Source: Roseiarcus sp036489975
Lineage (GTDB): Bacteria; Pseudomonadota; Alphaproteobacteria; Rhizobiales; Beijerinckiaceae
Direction of reading: 5' to 3'
Assembly: GCA_036489975.1 (NCBI GenBank)
Contig: DASXES010000075.1
Location: forward strand, 1 to 64,000
DNA length: 64,000 bases
The notes below the pieces were generated by a model. The model saw only the letters and a program-made list of their open reading frames with translations. It did no database searches and was not told where the DNA came from. Position numbers and translations under genes: made by a program. Shown piece after piece: positions 17,368 to 27,842 of the stretch (the stretch's first letter is position 1; each line of letters opens with the position of its first letter).

Positions 17368-18626
17368 GCGCACGGTTGACGACATTGCCCTCCGGCCTGC
17401 GCATCGTCTCCGAGGCGAACCCGCAATTGCGCACCGCTGCGCTCGGCGCGTTCGTCGCCGCCGGCTCGCGCCACGAAACGCGCGACGAGCATGGCTTGTC
17501 GCATTTGCTCGAACACATGGCGTTCAAAGGCACCAACCGGCGCAGCGCGCGCGAGATCGCCGAAGCGATCGAGGACGCGGGCGGCGATCTCAACGCTGAA
17601 ACCGGGGTTGAGCAGACCGCCTATTTCGCTCGCGTGCTCGGCGGCGACGTCGACATGGCGCTCGAGGTCATCGCCGACATTCTGACCGACAGTCGCTTCG
17701 ATAAGGAAGAACTCGACCGCGAGAAGAACGTCATCCTGCAGGAGATCGGCTCGGTCGACGACACGCCCGACGATCTGGTGTTCGACCTCTTCACCGCCGC
17801 CGCCTGGCCCGAGCAGCCGATCGGCCGGCCGATCCTGGGCACCCGCGAGAGCGTTGGCGGCTTCGATCGCGGCGCAGTCGACGCCTACCTCAGGCGCCGC
17901 TACCGGGCGGGCGACGCGGTGGTCGCCGCCGCTGGCGCCGTCGATCACGATGCTCTGGTCGCGCGCGCTGAGACGTTGCTCGCCGCGCTCGGCGCCGACA
18001 CGGCCGAGCCGGCGCCCCCCGCCGCCTATCGCGGCGGCGAGATTCTGATCAAGAAGCGCCTCGAACAGACCCATCTCGTCGTCGGCTTCGAGGGCCGCGC
18101 GATTCTCGCCAAGGACCATGACGCCGCCCATGTCTTCGCCGCTGCGGCGGGCGGGGGCATGTCGTCGCGGTTGTTTCAGGAAGTGCGCGAGAAGCGCGGC
18201 CTCGCCTACTCGATTTACGCCTTTCACTGGGGCTTTTCCGATTGCGGCCTGTTCGGCTTTTACGCCGGCTCGGCGCCCAAGGATGTCGGCGAAGTCGGGC
18301 GCGCTGCGCTCGATTGCCTCGCCGAGGCCGCCGAGCATCTCGATGCGTCCGAGGTCGAGCGCGCGAAGGCCCAATTGAAGGTGGCGACGCTGAGCGCGCT
18401 CGAATCGCCCGCTGCGCGGGCGCAGCAGCTCGCGCGCCAGACCCTGGTTTACGGCGCGCCCCTCGCGCTCGACGACATGCTGGCGCGCATCGAGGCGATC
18501 GGCGTCGAGGATGTTCGCCAAGCCGGCGCAGCCATGCTTAAATCGCCCCCGACGGTCGCAGCGATCGGCGGCGTCGGCAAAGCACTCGACGCGGCGGCGG
18601 TCGCAAGACGCCTTTGGGGAGGATGA
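17364..18626 (+). CDS. M16 family zinc peptidase (processing-peptidase-like)
   Basis: A 420-residue pitrilysin-family protein with the inverted zinc motif HLLEH near residue 47-51 and the third ligand Glu in ELDREKNVILQEI about 75 residues later, so it is predicted to be active. The C-terminal half-domain includes SRLFQEVREKRGLAYSIYA. This is the bacterial relative of the mitochondrial processing peptidase beta subunit and regularly follows thrC in alphaproteobacteria. GTG start overlapping the thrC stop. Confidence 0.93.
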   Translation: MSARLTTLPSGLRIVSEANPQLRTAALGAFVAAGSRHETRDEHGLSHLLEHMAFKGTNRRSAREIAEAIEDAGGDLNAETGVEQTAYFARVLGGDVDMALEVIADILTDSRFDKEELDREKNVILQEIGSVDDTPDDLVFDLFTAAAWPEQPIGRPILGTRESVGGFDRGAVDAYLRRRYRAGDAVVAAAGAVDHDALVARAETLLAALGADTAEPAPPAAYRGGEILIKKRLEQTHLVVGFEGRAILAKDHDAAHVFAAAAGGGMSSRLFQEVREKRGLAYSIYAFHWGFSDCGLFGFYAGSAPKDVGEVGRAALDCLAEAAEHLDASEVERAKAQLKVATLSALESPAARAQQLARQTLVYGAPLALDDMLARIEAIGVEDVRQAGAAMLKSPPTVAAIGGVGKALDAAAVARRLWGG

Positions 18627-18635
18627 GAGGCGGGC

Positions 18636-19229
18636 ATGGCGCTCTTTCGTCTCGCCAGATCGACCGAGGCGCAGCTGCTATTACGCGGCGACGGTCTCTA
18701 TTTGCGTCCCGCCGTCGGCGCCGACTATGTCGGCTGGGCGCGGCTGCGCGAGCAGAGCCGCGCTTTTCTGACGCCCTGGGAGCCGATTTGGCCGATCGAC
18801 GACCTTACGCGCGCCGCGTTTCGCCGCCGACTGCGCCGACAGGGCGAGGAAATGGCGCGCGACGAATCCTTCGCTTTTCTGATCTTCGATGCGACCTCCG
18901 ACGAATTGCTGGGCGGCGTGACCCTCGGCGGCGTTCGCCGCGGCGTCTCCCAGGCGGCGACGCTTGGTTATTGGATGGGCGCGCCGCACGCGGGCAAGGG
19001 CCATATGACGCGCGCCGTCGCCTCGCTCGTGCGCTTCGGCTTCTGCTCGCTCCGGCTGCATCGCATCGAGGCGGCGTGCATTCCCGACAACGCATCCTCG
19101 ATCGCCCTGCTCGAGCGCAACGGTTTCCGCCGCGAGGGCTTCGCTCGCTCCTATTTGAAGATCAACGACGCCTGGCGCGATCACGTCCTGTTCGCGTTGC
19201 TCGAAGGCGAGGCGAAGCAGTTTGACTGA
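18636..19229 (+). CDS. GNAT-family N-acetyltransferase (RimJ/RimL-like)
   Basis: A 197-residue acetyltransferase. The fold is seen in LYLRPAVGADYVGWARLRE at the start, the beta-bulge LGYWMGAPHAGKGHMTRAV that holds acetyl-CoA, and LHRIEAACIPDNASSIALLERNGFRREG in consecutive strands and helices. RimJ/RimL relatives acetylate ribosomal-protein N-termini, but paralogues act on many amines; the substrate here is unknown. A GAGAGG site precedes the ATG. It is the third gene of the thrC transcription unit and overlaps the next gene by 8 bp. Confidence 0.87.
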   Translation: MALFRLARSTEAQLLLRGDGLYLRPAVGADYVGWARLREQSRAFLTPWEPIWPIDDLTRAAFRRRLRRQGEEMARDESFAFLIFDATSDELLGGVTLGGVRRGVSQAATLGYWMGAPHAGKGHMTRAVASLVRFGFCSLRLHRIEAACIPDNASSIALLERNGFRREGFARSYLKINDAWRDHVLFALLEGEAKQFD

Positions 19230-22149
19230 CGTCGTGACGCGCTCCGGTTCCGCGCCTTCGCCCGTTTCGCGCCGCCGGCGGCCGCGGCGCGCGCTCGCGC
19301 TCATCGCCGCCCTCGCCTGGCTCGGCTTTGGCGCGCACGCGGCGCTGGCGGTGCAATCGGTGCGCGTGTCGCCCGACGCCGACGCGATCGACCTCACCGG
19401 CGCGGTCGAGCATTACGGCGCCCAGGGCGACAAGATTCAGATTTCAACCGCGCCCGGCGCCGACGGCATTGTGCGACGCATCGAAGTCAGCGCGCTGGAA
19501 GCGGGAGCGCAGCCGGCGTGGATCGTCTTCGCGCTCACCAATGATTCAGACGAGCAACTTACGCGGCTGATCGTCGCCCCGCATTTCCGCTTCGTCGGCT
19601 CGGGCGTCATCTGGCCCGATCTCGGCTCTTCGCGCATCACCGCCATCACCGCGAGCCAAGGCAGTGCGCCCGATCGCGAGGATCGGCTTGACGCCGACGT
19701 GTTCCGCATCACCCTCGATCCTGGCGCCACCGTCACCTACGTCGCCGAGCTGCGCACGCCATCGCTGCCGCAGCTCTATCTCTGGGAGCCCGACGCGTTC
19801 AAGGACAAGGGCGCGAGTCTCACGCTCTATCAGGGCATCCTGATTGGCATTGCCGGCTTGCTGGCGTTGTTCCTCACCATTGTCTTCGTCGTGCGCGGCG
19901 CACTGGTGTTCCCCGCCGCCGCTGCGCTGGCGTGGGCGGTGTTCGCCTATGTCTGCATTGATTTTGGGTTCTGGCGCAAAATCTTCGGCTTCTCCGACGA
20001 GGCCGAGCGGGTCTGGCGCGCCGGCGTCGAGGCGACGATCGGCGCGACGCTGATCATCTTCCTCTTCGCCTATCTCAATTTGCGCCGTTGGCACGTGCGC
20101 TTCCTCCACGTCGGCTTGATCTGGCTGTTGCTGATGGGGGCGGTGGCGGGATTGTCGATCTACAACGCGCCGGTCGCCTCGGGCGTTGCGCGCATTTCGA
20201 TCGCGACGGTGGCGGCGATCGGCTTCCTGCTCATCCTGTCGATGGCGGCGCGCGGCTCGGACCGGGCGGTGATGCTGATCCCGACCTGGTTCCTGCTGGT
20301 GGTCTGGGTGGTGGCCGCCGGCGCCGCAACGCTCGGCGCGCTGACCAACGATATCGCCGCGCCCGGCCTGATCGGCGGCCTGGTGCTGATCGTCATGCTG
20401 ATCGGCTTCACCATCATGCAGAGCGCCTTCTCGTCGGTCGGGGCGACCGGGCCCGGAGGCGCCGACGCCGAGCGGCGGGCGCTGGCGATGACGGGCTGCG
20501 GCGATGCGATCTTCGACTGGAACGTCGTCGCCGACCAGATCCACGTCAGCGCCGACGTCGAAGCGCAACTCGGCCTCAAGCGCGGCGTGCTGGAAGGGCC
20601 GGCCTCGTCCTGGCTCGACATTCTCCACCCGCTCGACCGCGATCGCTATTCGGCGGCGCTCGAAGGCGTGCTCGCGCAGCGCTCGGGGCGCATCAGCCAC
20701 GACATTCGGCTGCGCGGCGCCGATAGCCGCTACCACAGCTTCACCCTCAAGGCGCGCCCGGTCGTCAACGCCGAGGGCGAGGTGGTGCGGGTGATCGGCG
20801 CGCTTTCCGACGTAACAGAAACCAAAGCAGCCGAGGAGCGCATCCTTCACGACGCGATCCACGACAATCTCACCGGCCTGCCCAATCGCGAGCTCTTTCT
20901 CGACCGCCTCGGCGCGGCGATCGTTCAGGCCGACCGGCCCGGCGCGCCGATGCCGGCGGCGCTGGCGGTCGACATCGATCATTTCAAGGACATCAACGAC
21001 GCGCTCGGCATGGCGTTCGGCGATTCGGCGCTGCTCGCGGTGGCGCGCCGCCTCGGGCGCGAGCTCAGGCCGGGCGACACACTCGCGCGCATCGGCGGCG
21101 ACCAGTTCGGCGTCATCGTTTTGTTCGAAGATGTCGCAAGCGAGCTGCCGCGCTTTGTCGAATCGCTGCGCGCGATGATGAAAGCCCCGATCAGCTTCGG
21201 CGACCGCGAGGTGGCGCTGACCGTGTCGATCGGCGTCGTCGGGTTCGACCGGGTGCTGCACAAACAGGCGAGCGACTTGCTGTCCGACGCGGAAATCGCG
21301 CTGGCCAACGCCAAGAAGGCGGGCGGCGACTGCGCGGAGACCTTCGCCGTGCGGATGCGGGCGACCCGCTCGGATCGTCAATCGCTCGCCCATGATCTGC
21401 GCCATGCGCTCGACCGCGGCCAGATCAGCGTGATGTTCCAGCCGATCGTGCGCCTCGAAGATCGCACCGTCGCCGGTTTCGAGGCGCTGCCGCGCTGGCG
21501 CCATCCGCGCTTTGGCCTGCTCGGCCCGAGCGATTTCTACTCGCTCGCCGACTCGGGCGATTCCTTGGTCGAGATCGGCGTGTTCGCGATCGAGACGACG
21601 GCGCGCGAACTGGCGGCCTGGCAAAAGGCGCTAGAAGTGACGCCGCCGATCTTCGCCAGCATCAACGTATCGGCCAAGCAATTGCTCGGTCACGATCTGC
21701 TCAGTGACGTTCGCACCGCGCTCAATCGCCACCACGTGCTGCGCGGCACGCTGAAGCTCGAACTGACCGAGAACCTGGTGATGGAGAACCCGGAATACGC
21801 GCTACAAATGCTGCGCCGCGTGCGCGAGCTCGGGGCCGGTCTCGCGCTCGACGACTTTGGCGCCGGCTACACCTCACTGAGCCACCTCCAACGCTACCGC
21901 TTCGACACGCTCAAGGTCGACCCGTCGCTGGTCAGGCCAAACGGAGCGGGCGGGCGCCCCGCGATCCTGCGCTCGGTGATCGTCATGGCGCATGACCTCG
22001 GCATGGACGTCATCACCGAAGGGGCTGAGACCGAATCGGATGCGATCGAATTGTCGCAGCTTGGCTGCGAATTCGCGCAAGGCTACGCCTTCGGCGAGCC
22101 GATGAGCGCCACGGCGGCGCGGCGGCTGATGGGCGCCGAACCGATCTAG
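19222..22149 (+). CDS. Membrane sensor with PAS, degenerate GGDEF and EAL domains
   Basis: A 975-residue protein. Signal peptide, extracytoplasmic beta-rich domain (~45-190), about seven membrane helices (~210-415), PAS (~430-540), GGDEF (~545-705), EAL (~720-970). The GGDEF signature reads GGDQF (near residue 624), so diguanylate cyclase activity is doubtful and the domain may only bind GTP. The EAL domain looks complete: FEALPRW, LELTENLVM, LDDFGAGYTSL, KVDPSLV and ITEGAETE, so it probably degrades c-di-GMP. The first possible start is TTG 19222, overlapping the upstream acetyltransferase gene; GTG 19234 is the alternative. Confidence 0.9.
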   Translation: MTDVVTRSGSAPSPVSRRRRPRRALALIAALAWLGFGAHAALAVQSVRVSPDADAIDLTGAVEHYGAQGDKIQISTAPGADGIVRRIEVSALEAGAQPAWIVFALTNDSDEQLTRLIVAPHFRFVGSGVIWPDLGSSRITAITASQGSAPDREDRLDADVFRITLDPGATVTYVAELRTPSLPQLYLWEPDAFKDKGASLTLYQGILIGIAGLLALFLTIVFVVRGALVFPAAAALAWAVFAYVCIDFGFWRKIFGFSDEAERVWRAGVEATIGATLIIFLFAYLNLRRWHVRFLHVGLIWLLLMGAVAGLSIYNAPVASGVARISIATVAAIGFLLILSMAARGSDRAVMLIPTWFLLVVWVVAAGAATLGALTNDIAAPGLIGGLVLIVMLIGFTIMQSAFSSVGATGPGGADAERRALAMTGCGDAIFDWNVVADQIHVSADVEAQLGLKRGVLEGPASSWLDILHPLDRDRYSAALEGVLAQRSGRISHDIRLRGADSRYHSFTLKARPVVNAEGEVVRVIGALSDVTETKAAEERILHDAIHDNLTGLPNRELFLDRLGAAIVQADRPGAPMPAALAVDIDHFKDINDALGMAFGDSALLAVARRLGRELRPGDTLARIGGDQFGVIVLFEDVASELPRFVESLRAMMKAPISFGDREVALTVSIGVVGFDRVLHKQASDLLSDAEIALANAKKAGGDCAETFAVRMRATRSDRQSLAHDLRHALDRGQISVMFQPIVRLEDRTVAGFEALPRWRHPRFGLLGPSDFYSLADSGDSLVEIGVFAIETTARELAAWQKALEVTPPIFASINVSAKQLLGHDLLSDVRTALNRHHVLRGTLKLELTENLVMENPEYALQMLRRVRELGAGLALDDFGAGYTSLSHLQRYRFDTLKVDPSLVRPNGAGGRPAILRSVIVMAHDLGMDVITEGAETESDAIELSQLGCEFAQGYAFGEPMSATAARRLMGAEPI

Positions 22150-22247
22150 CGCATTCTGCGTTTCGTTCGGGGCGAAGCCTGTGAACAGCGGGGAGAAGCG
22201 CCAACCCGCCTTGCCAAGTCGCCTTAGCAAGCCAATCTCAGGGCTCA

Positions 22248-24164
22248 ATGAAATTCGCGACTGATTTTCTCGACGAAATCCGCGCCCGGGTCCCGGTGTC
22301 GCAAGTCGTTGGCGCGCGCGTGAAATTGCGCAAAACGGGGCGCGAGTTCTCCGGACTGTCGCCGTTCAACGCCGAGAAAACCCCGTCCTTCACGGTCAAC
22401 GACCAGAAGGGCTTCTACCACGACTTTTCCTCCGGCAAGCACGGCGACATCTTCACCTTCCTGATGGAGACCGAGGGCTTAAGTTTCCCCGAAGCGGTCG
22501 AGCGACTCGCGGGCGCGGCGGGGGTGCCGATGCCGGCGCGCACGCGCGAAGGCGAAGAGCGCGAGCAAAAGCGCGCCAGCCTGCATGAAGTGCTGGCGCT
22601 CGCCGCCAAGATCTTCGAGACGCGGTTGCACGAGCCGGTCGGCGCCAAGGCGCGCGGCTATCTCGCCGACCGGCGGCTCGACCCGGCGACGCAACGCCTG
22701 TTTGGCCTCGGCTATTCGGCCCCCGACCGTTTCGCCTTACGTGAAGCGCTGGCGGCGCAGGGGGTCGAAACGGCGCAAATGATCGAAGCGGGCATGCTGG
22801 TCCACGGCGAGGGGATCGCCGTCCCCTATGACCGATTCCGCGACCGCGTGATGTTCCCGATCCACGACCGCTCGGGCCGAGTCGTCGCCTTTGGCGGCCG
22901 CGCGCTCGAACCTGGCGCCAAGGCGAAATATCTCAATTCGCCCGAGGGCGAGCTCTTTCACAAGGGTGGCCTGCTCTACAACCACCACCGCGCCCGCAAA
23001 GCCGCCCATGATCGGGGCGAGTTGGTGGTGGTCGAGGGCTATGTCGATGTCATCGCCATGACCCAGGCTGGCTTCCCGCACGCGGTCGCGCCGATGGGCA
23101 CCGCGCTGACCGAAGAGCAATGCGCGCTGCTGTGGACCATGGCCGAAGAGCCGATCCTATGCTTCGATGGCGACAAGGCCGGGCGCAAGGCGGCCCATCG
23201 CGCGATCGACACCGCGCTGCCACTGATCGCCCCCGGCAAGACCCTGCGTTTCGCTTTGTTGCCCGAGGGTCAGGACCCAGACGATCTCGTGCGCTCGGGC
23301 GGCGCTCCGGCGGTCGCCGAGGCGCTCGGGCGAGCGCAGCCGCTGGCCGACATGCTGTTTGGCCGCGAGACCGAGGAGCGCGCCTTCGACACGCCCGAAA
23401 AGCGCGCCGCGCTGGAGCGGCGGCTGCGCGAGCTCGTCGGCCAAATTCATGACGACACGCTGCGCCGCCACTATGGCCTCGACATGGAGCGGCGGCTGAG
23501 CGATTTCCTTGGCTTGGGCGCGCCTGCGGGCGGGCGGCCGGAGCGGCGCGAGCGCTTCAGCCGCAACGGGCGCAAACCCAATTTCGCCGATTCCGGCCCC
23601 CGGATCGGCATCGCCGGCTCCGCGCTCGCCGCGCCCGCCCGGCGCCTTGGCGGCCGATCGCGCGAGGCGCCGCGCGAGATCGCCATTCTGGCGATCCTGA
23701 TCGGCCATCCCCAATTGATCGAGCGCCGGGTCGAGGAAATGGCCGGGCTCGAACTTGCCAATTCCGCCCTTTCCGCCTTCCGCGACCGGCTGCTCGGCCT
23801 GCCCGGCGAGGCCTTCGCCTCGGCCGAGAGCCTCAAGGAGGCGCTGGCGGCGGCGGGGCTCGGGCCAGAGCGCGAGCGCATCCTTGTCCTCGCGGCCGGC
23901 ATGGCCAATTGGTGGTGCTTGCGCGCCGAAGCGGAAGTCTCGGACGCCGAACACGTTTTGCGGCAGACTCTGGCCTTGCAACGAAGTTCTGGGGCGTTAA
24001 ATAGAGAGCTGAAACTGGCGGAACAGGCGCTGGCCGCCGATCCGACCGAGCAGAACCTGGCGCGATTGCTGGACATCAAAGCGAATTTGGCCGATTTGGC
24101 GAACGCCGAAGCGGCGATCGAAGGCTTTGGCAGCCTGTCCGGGCGCGGGGCGAGCCCGCTCTAG
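22248..24164 (+). CDS. dnaG: DNA primase DnaG
   Basis: A 638-residue primase that makes RNA primers at the replication fork. The order is an N-terminal zinc-ribbon-like domain (~30-70), the RNA polymerase core with TOPRIM motifs VVVEGYVDVIAM (~263-274) and CFDGDKAGRKAA (~305), and a C-terminal helicase-binding region. In the zinc region the usual Cys/His ligands are replaced: SPFNAEKTPSF in place of CPFHxEKTPSF and DFSSGKHGD in place of CFGCGxxGD, so zinc is unlikely to be bound. dnaG is followed by rpoD, the usual macromolecular-synthesis order. Confidence 0.96.
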   Translation: MKFATDFLDEIRARVPVSQVVGARVKLRKTGREFSGLSPFNAEKTPSFTVNDQKGFYHDFSSGKHGDIFTFLMETEGLSFPEAVERLAGAAGVPMPARTREGEEREQKRASLHEVLALAAKIFETRLHEPVGAKARGYLADRRLDPATQRLFGLGYSAPDRFALREALAAQGVETAQMIEAGMLVHGEGIAVPYDRFRDRVMFPIHDRSGRVVAFGGRALEPGAKAKYLNSPEGELFHKGGLLYNHHRARKAAHDRGELVVVEGYVDVIAMTQAGFPHAVAPMGTALTEEQCALLWTMAEEPILCFDGDKAGRKAAHRAIDTALPLIAPGKTLRFALLPEGQDPDDLVRSGGAPAVAEALGRAQPLADMLFGRETEERAFDTPEKRAALERRLRELVGQIHDDTLRRHYGLDMERRLSDFLGLGAPAGGRPERRERFSRNGRKPNFADSGPRIGIAGSALAAPARRLGGRSREAPREIAILAILIGHPQLIERRVEEMAGLELANSALSAFRDRLLGLPGEAFASAESLKEALAAAGLGPERERILVLAAGMANWWCLRAEAEVSDAEHVLRQTLALQRSSGALNRELKLAEQALAADPTEQNLARLLDIKANLADLANAEAAIEGFGSLSGRGASPL

Positions 24165-24341
24165 GGCGCCCCAGCGGCGTCAAGTTTTGTGGTTAACGCC
24201 AGGTTAGGCGCGGCAGGTTAGGCGGAGACAGCGAATTTGGCCGATGCGGCGAATCGGACGACGAAGCGGTCCAGCGCACCTAGCGGCGAGGGACGGCAGT
24301 CCCGTGCGCGGCCCGCGCGGGAACGGTTAGGAGAGGCCGAC

Positions 24342-26432
<2,091 letters not shown>

Positions 26433-26616
26433 ACAATGGTGGCGATCCGCCTGGCGCCATAGCGGCGATCGCCCTGCCTCCTCGATCCAAAAGTTGCACC
26501 ACTGCATTGGTCTTCGATTCTGTGTAATTCTTTGTAAGAAGGTGGTTTACAACTCTCCTTGACCTGTCATTATGCCCATGCTGCGCCGCACCAATAGTCA
26601 CACGGGGAAATTCCGT

Positions 26617-27294
26617 ATGAGGAACTCGATAGTTGCCGCGCTCGGCGCCCCTCTGATCCTGGCGCTTGGCGCGAGCTCCGCTGCGCAAGCGAGCATGGTC
26701 GACTTCGGCGTCGGTGCGTTTGGCAATTCGATCACCTACAGCGGTTCGTCTTTGGATCAGTCGACCTCGCTCGATCTCGATCAGGCGTTGTTGCTGGTGA
26801 CGGGTCTTAACCCCGGCGACTCTTCTGGGCTGGCGCTCTTCGATCAAGTCACTGTCGCCACGGTTCCCCCGCCGACGGGCAGCGTCATTCTCTATGGAGA
26901 TACGACGCCTGTGCCACCTGGGGGCCGGCCGCTTGGCGCCGACGTCATCCTGTCGTGGACCATTGGGTCCGGGCCAAGCCTGGATACGTTCACCGAAACG
27001 CTGACCACAACGCTGTCGATAGATCGGATGACGCCCGACGAAATCGGCCTGAAACTGTCGGGAACGCTCCACGACACGAGCGGCAGCTTCTCCGACTCGC
27101 CAGTTTTGCTGGCGTTGACCGCCAACCAAGCCGGCGGACCGGGACAAACCACCAGCGCATCGTTCAGCAACACGTCGGCTGTCGGCGCCGTTCCCGAAGC
27201 TTCGACCTGGGCGATGATGGCCCTGGGTTTTGCCGCGCTCGGCTACGCCGCAGCCCGCCGGCGAAAGGCCAATTTGCCAGTGCTGGCGGCTTAA
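26617..27294 (+). CDS. PEP-CTERM sorting domain protein (variant PEA motif)
   Basis: A 225-residue exported protein: signal peptide (MRNSIVAALGAPLILALGA, cleavage near AQAS), a Ser/Thr/Asp-rich middle without known domain, and a C-terminal sorting signal VPEASTWAMMALGFAALGY with a membrane helix and a basic tail ARRRK. The motif is P-E-A rather than P-E-P. Such proteins are processed by an exosortase, which is not encoded here. ATG 26617 is preceded by GGGGAA; an ATG at 26572 is less well supported. It is a paralogue of the protein at 29394-30038 (shared DFGV, SLDxST and GDxSGL segments). Confidence 0.85.
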   Translation: MRNSIVAALGAPLILALGASSAAQASMVDFGVGAFGNSITYSGSSLDQSTSLDLDQALLLVTGLNPGDSSGLALFDQVTVATVPPPTGSVILYGDTTPVPPGGRPLGADVILSWTIGSGPSLDTFTETLTTTLSIDRMTPDEIGLKLSGTLHDTSGSFSDSPVLLALTANQAGGPGQTTSASFSNTSAVGAVPEASTWAMMALGFAALGYAAARRRKANLPVLAA

Positions 27295-27321
27295 GCTCCA
27301 ACTTTCCTTTTAGCGATTGCG

Positions 27322-27353
27322 AAAAGCCGCACTCTTTAAGCGGCTTTCTTCTT
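27322..27353 (+). terminator. Rho-independent terminator after PEP-CTERM gene 1
   Basis: Perfect 8-bp stem AAAGCCGC (27323-27330) / GCGGCTTT (27340-27347), 9-nt loop, then a T-rich run, 28 nt after the stop codon. Confidence 0.8.
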
Positions 27354-27389
27354 TTTGCCGCCGCGGCTCTGCGGCCCGGCTCGCGTCGC

Positions 27390-27475
27390 CATTCGAGGAT
27401 CTGCGAAGAGCTATTCGGCTGGGTGGCGCTGGACCTTATGCATCAACAATCGCTGCCGGTGCTGATGTCGCATTA
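27390..27475 (+). repeat. Copy 1 of a duplicated coding remnant
   Basis: About 75-80% identical to 28877-28961. In one frame it reads FEDLRRAIRLGGAGPYAST-IAAG, against FEDLRRVICRGDAGPYTPK-IAAA in copy 2; several differences are synonymous, so the ancestor was probably coding. I do not recognise the protein family. Confidence 0.6.
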
Positions 27476-27619
27476 GCGAGAACGAGCCCAACCGGAGGCG
27501 ATCATGCGGGCGGGGCGGACGCACCGTCACACCGGTGGACCACCGCGAGCCGGCAAGCGCGTCCCGGCGTCTTTTGGGCGGAAGAGCTCTATAATGACCT
27601 CTCTGCAATGGACACTATA

Positions 27620-27635
27620 AGAGTAGTTCTACTCT
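27620..27635. promoter_or_regulatory. Perfect inverted repeat (AGAGTAG-TT-CTACTCT)
   Basis: Two perfect 7-bp arms around a 2-bp centre, some 210 bp before the second PEP-CTERM gene. It could be an operator; there is no T-tract and GC is low for a terminator. Confidence 0.35.
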
Positions 27636-27754
27636 ATGGGTAGTTTCACGCATTGTCAGTTTGGTCAGATCTTATACTCTCGTGGTGAAGCCTAAGGAGG
27701 GCATTGTACTGTCGCGTCGTTGACTTTTGCGGCCGAGCGGTCGTGGATTTCAAC

Positions 27755-27777
27755 TAAGACCCTACGGTAGGGTCTTA
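27755..27777. promoter_or_regulatory. Perfect 23-bp palindrome upstream of PEP-CTERM gene 2
   Basis: TAAGACCCTAC and its exact complement flank a single G, 66 bp before the ATG at 27843. This is a candidate operator or the core of a hairpin in the leader of the downstream gene. The protein that might bind it is unknown. Confidence 0.5.
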
Positions 27778-27842
27778 CGACGCCGGCAATGGGAGAGTCC
27801 TTCGCATCTACGCGTTTATACTTCTCACATAGGGGGTTTGCT

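Larger units (their letters stand above)
27295..27842. other. Spacer between PEP-CTERM genes 1 and 2: terminator, coding remnant, palindromes
   Basis: No convincing complete gene. It holds the terminator of the first PEP-CTERM gene, copy 1 of a decayed coding repeat (27390-27475), two perfect palindromes (27620-27635 and 27755-27777), and a strong Shine-Dalgarno-like AAGGAGG at 27694-27700 followed by a possible 17-codon TTG-started frame ending at the second palindrome. Confidence 0.6.

Noticed and set aside
19546..21624. A ~690-codon open frame on the minus strand opposite the GGDEF-EAL gene
   Set aside because: It mirrors a GC-rich gene on the other strand, has Arg/Asp/His-rich low-complexity composition, no ribosome site and no recognisable domain.
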